Origin: Glutinoglossum americanum
Taxonomy: Eukaryota > Ascomycota > Geoglossomycetes > Geoglossales > Geoglossaceae
DNA: 64,000 bases
NCBI GenBank assembly: GCA_020080175.1
Contig: JAGHQL010000012.1
Location: 124,001 to 188,000, forward strand
Reading direction: 5' to 3'
Part shown: one piece after another, positions 63,856 through 64,000 of the stretch
Layout: each line of letters opens with the position of its first letter
Position numbering within the stretch: position 1 is the first letter of the stretch
Position numbers and translations under genes: made by a program
Notes under the pieces: model-generated
The model's input: only the letters and a program-made list of their open reading frames with translations
Database searches by the model: none
What the model was told of the DNA's origin: nothing

Positions 63856-64000
63856 ATGTCGTCGATCTGGGATGCATTTACCGGGCGCAAGCCGTCGCCG
63901 TCATCATCATCCTCATCATCCTCTGCGCCTCTCAAAGACTCCGCCGACTCCTTTCATCCAATTCCCTTCGATCCCTCTACCGCCCAAGATGTCTCGTCCT
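63856..64000 (+). CDS. TIM23: TIM23, mitochondrial inner-membrane translocase subunit (5' partial)
   Basis: ATG at 63856; the first 48 codons run to the right edge without a stop or obvious donor. MSSIWDAFTGRK, a serine run, then IPFDPSTAQDVSS match the N-terminal intermembrane-space segment of fungal Tim23, whose C-terminal four-helix membrane part forms the TIM23 presequence translocase channel with Tim17. Only the N-terminal receptor segment is visible; the membrane domain is outside the window, so the call depends on this short but distinctive start. Confidence 0.8.
   Translation, partial: MSSIWDAFTGRKPSPSSSSSSSSAPLKDSADSFHPIPFDPSTAQDVSS

Overview
The window reads as nuclear DNA of a filamentous ascomycete (Pezizomycotina). 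Evidence: spliceosomal introns of mostly 46-100 bp with GT...AG ends and CTAAC/CTAAT-like branch sites, and recognisable orthologues of fungal genes (KlpA-type kinesin-14, Snx41/Atg20, FHIP, NC2-alpha, NOSIP, Loa1/Vps66-type acyltransferase, Trm732/THADA-like, Tim23). I cannot narrow the class or species from sequence alone. I saw no clear RNA gene, CRISPR array, intact mobile element or virus-like element. All exon models were built by eye from frame continuity and splice signals; every multi-exon model given below closes in frame.

Region 1-11 kb looks accessory: the 5' end of a highly reducing-type polyketide synthase running off the left edge (minus), a small unknown protein, a frame-broken bZIP transcription factor relic, and a five-exon fungal NLR-like protein of about 1401 residues (alpha/beta hydrolase, NACHT, 13 ankyrin repeats). 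The ankyrin array is nearly uniform at DNA level and carries a 268-bp block copied perfectly at an offset of 306 bp.

Region 11-48 kb is dense with housekeeping genes: NOSIP-type RING protein, class 3 lipase, NC2-alpha, FHIP, a GPI-type secreted protein, a large DUSP-type ubiquitin protease, two single-pass membrane proteins, Snx41, Loa1-like acyltransferase, kinesin-14 and a CAMK-like kinase. Several are divergent pairs sharing short promoters (NLR/NOSIP, lipase/NC2-alpha, acyltransferase/kinesin).

Region 48-57 kb contains a frame-disrupted P-loop ATPase relic, a gene-poor stretch with a 96-bp hairpin-rich element, an intronless 871-residue disordered protein and a small membrane protein. 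Region 57-64 kb holds a nine-exon Trm732/THADA-like gene (1736 residues), divergent from the first exon of TIM23, which is cut by the right edge.

The genes do not form one pathway. The functional threads are membrane and vesicle traffic (FHIP as dynein/Hook adaptor, kinesin-14, Snx41, lipase, acyltransferase), ubiquitin signalling (NOSIP-type RING protein, USP), and self/non-self or defence-type signalling (the NLR). The best candidate for something new is the NLR with its apparently homogenising ankyrin array.
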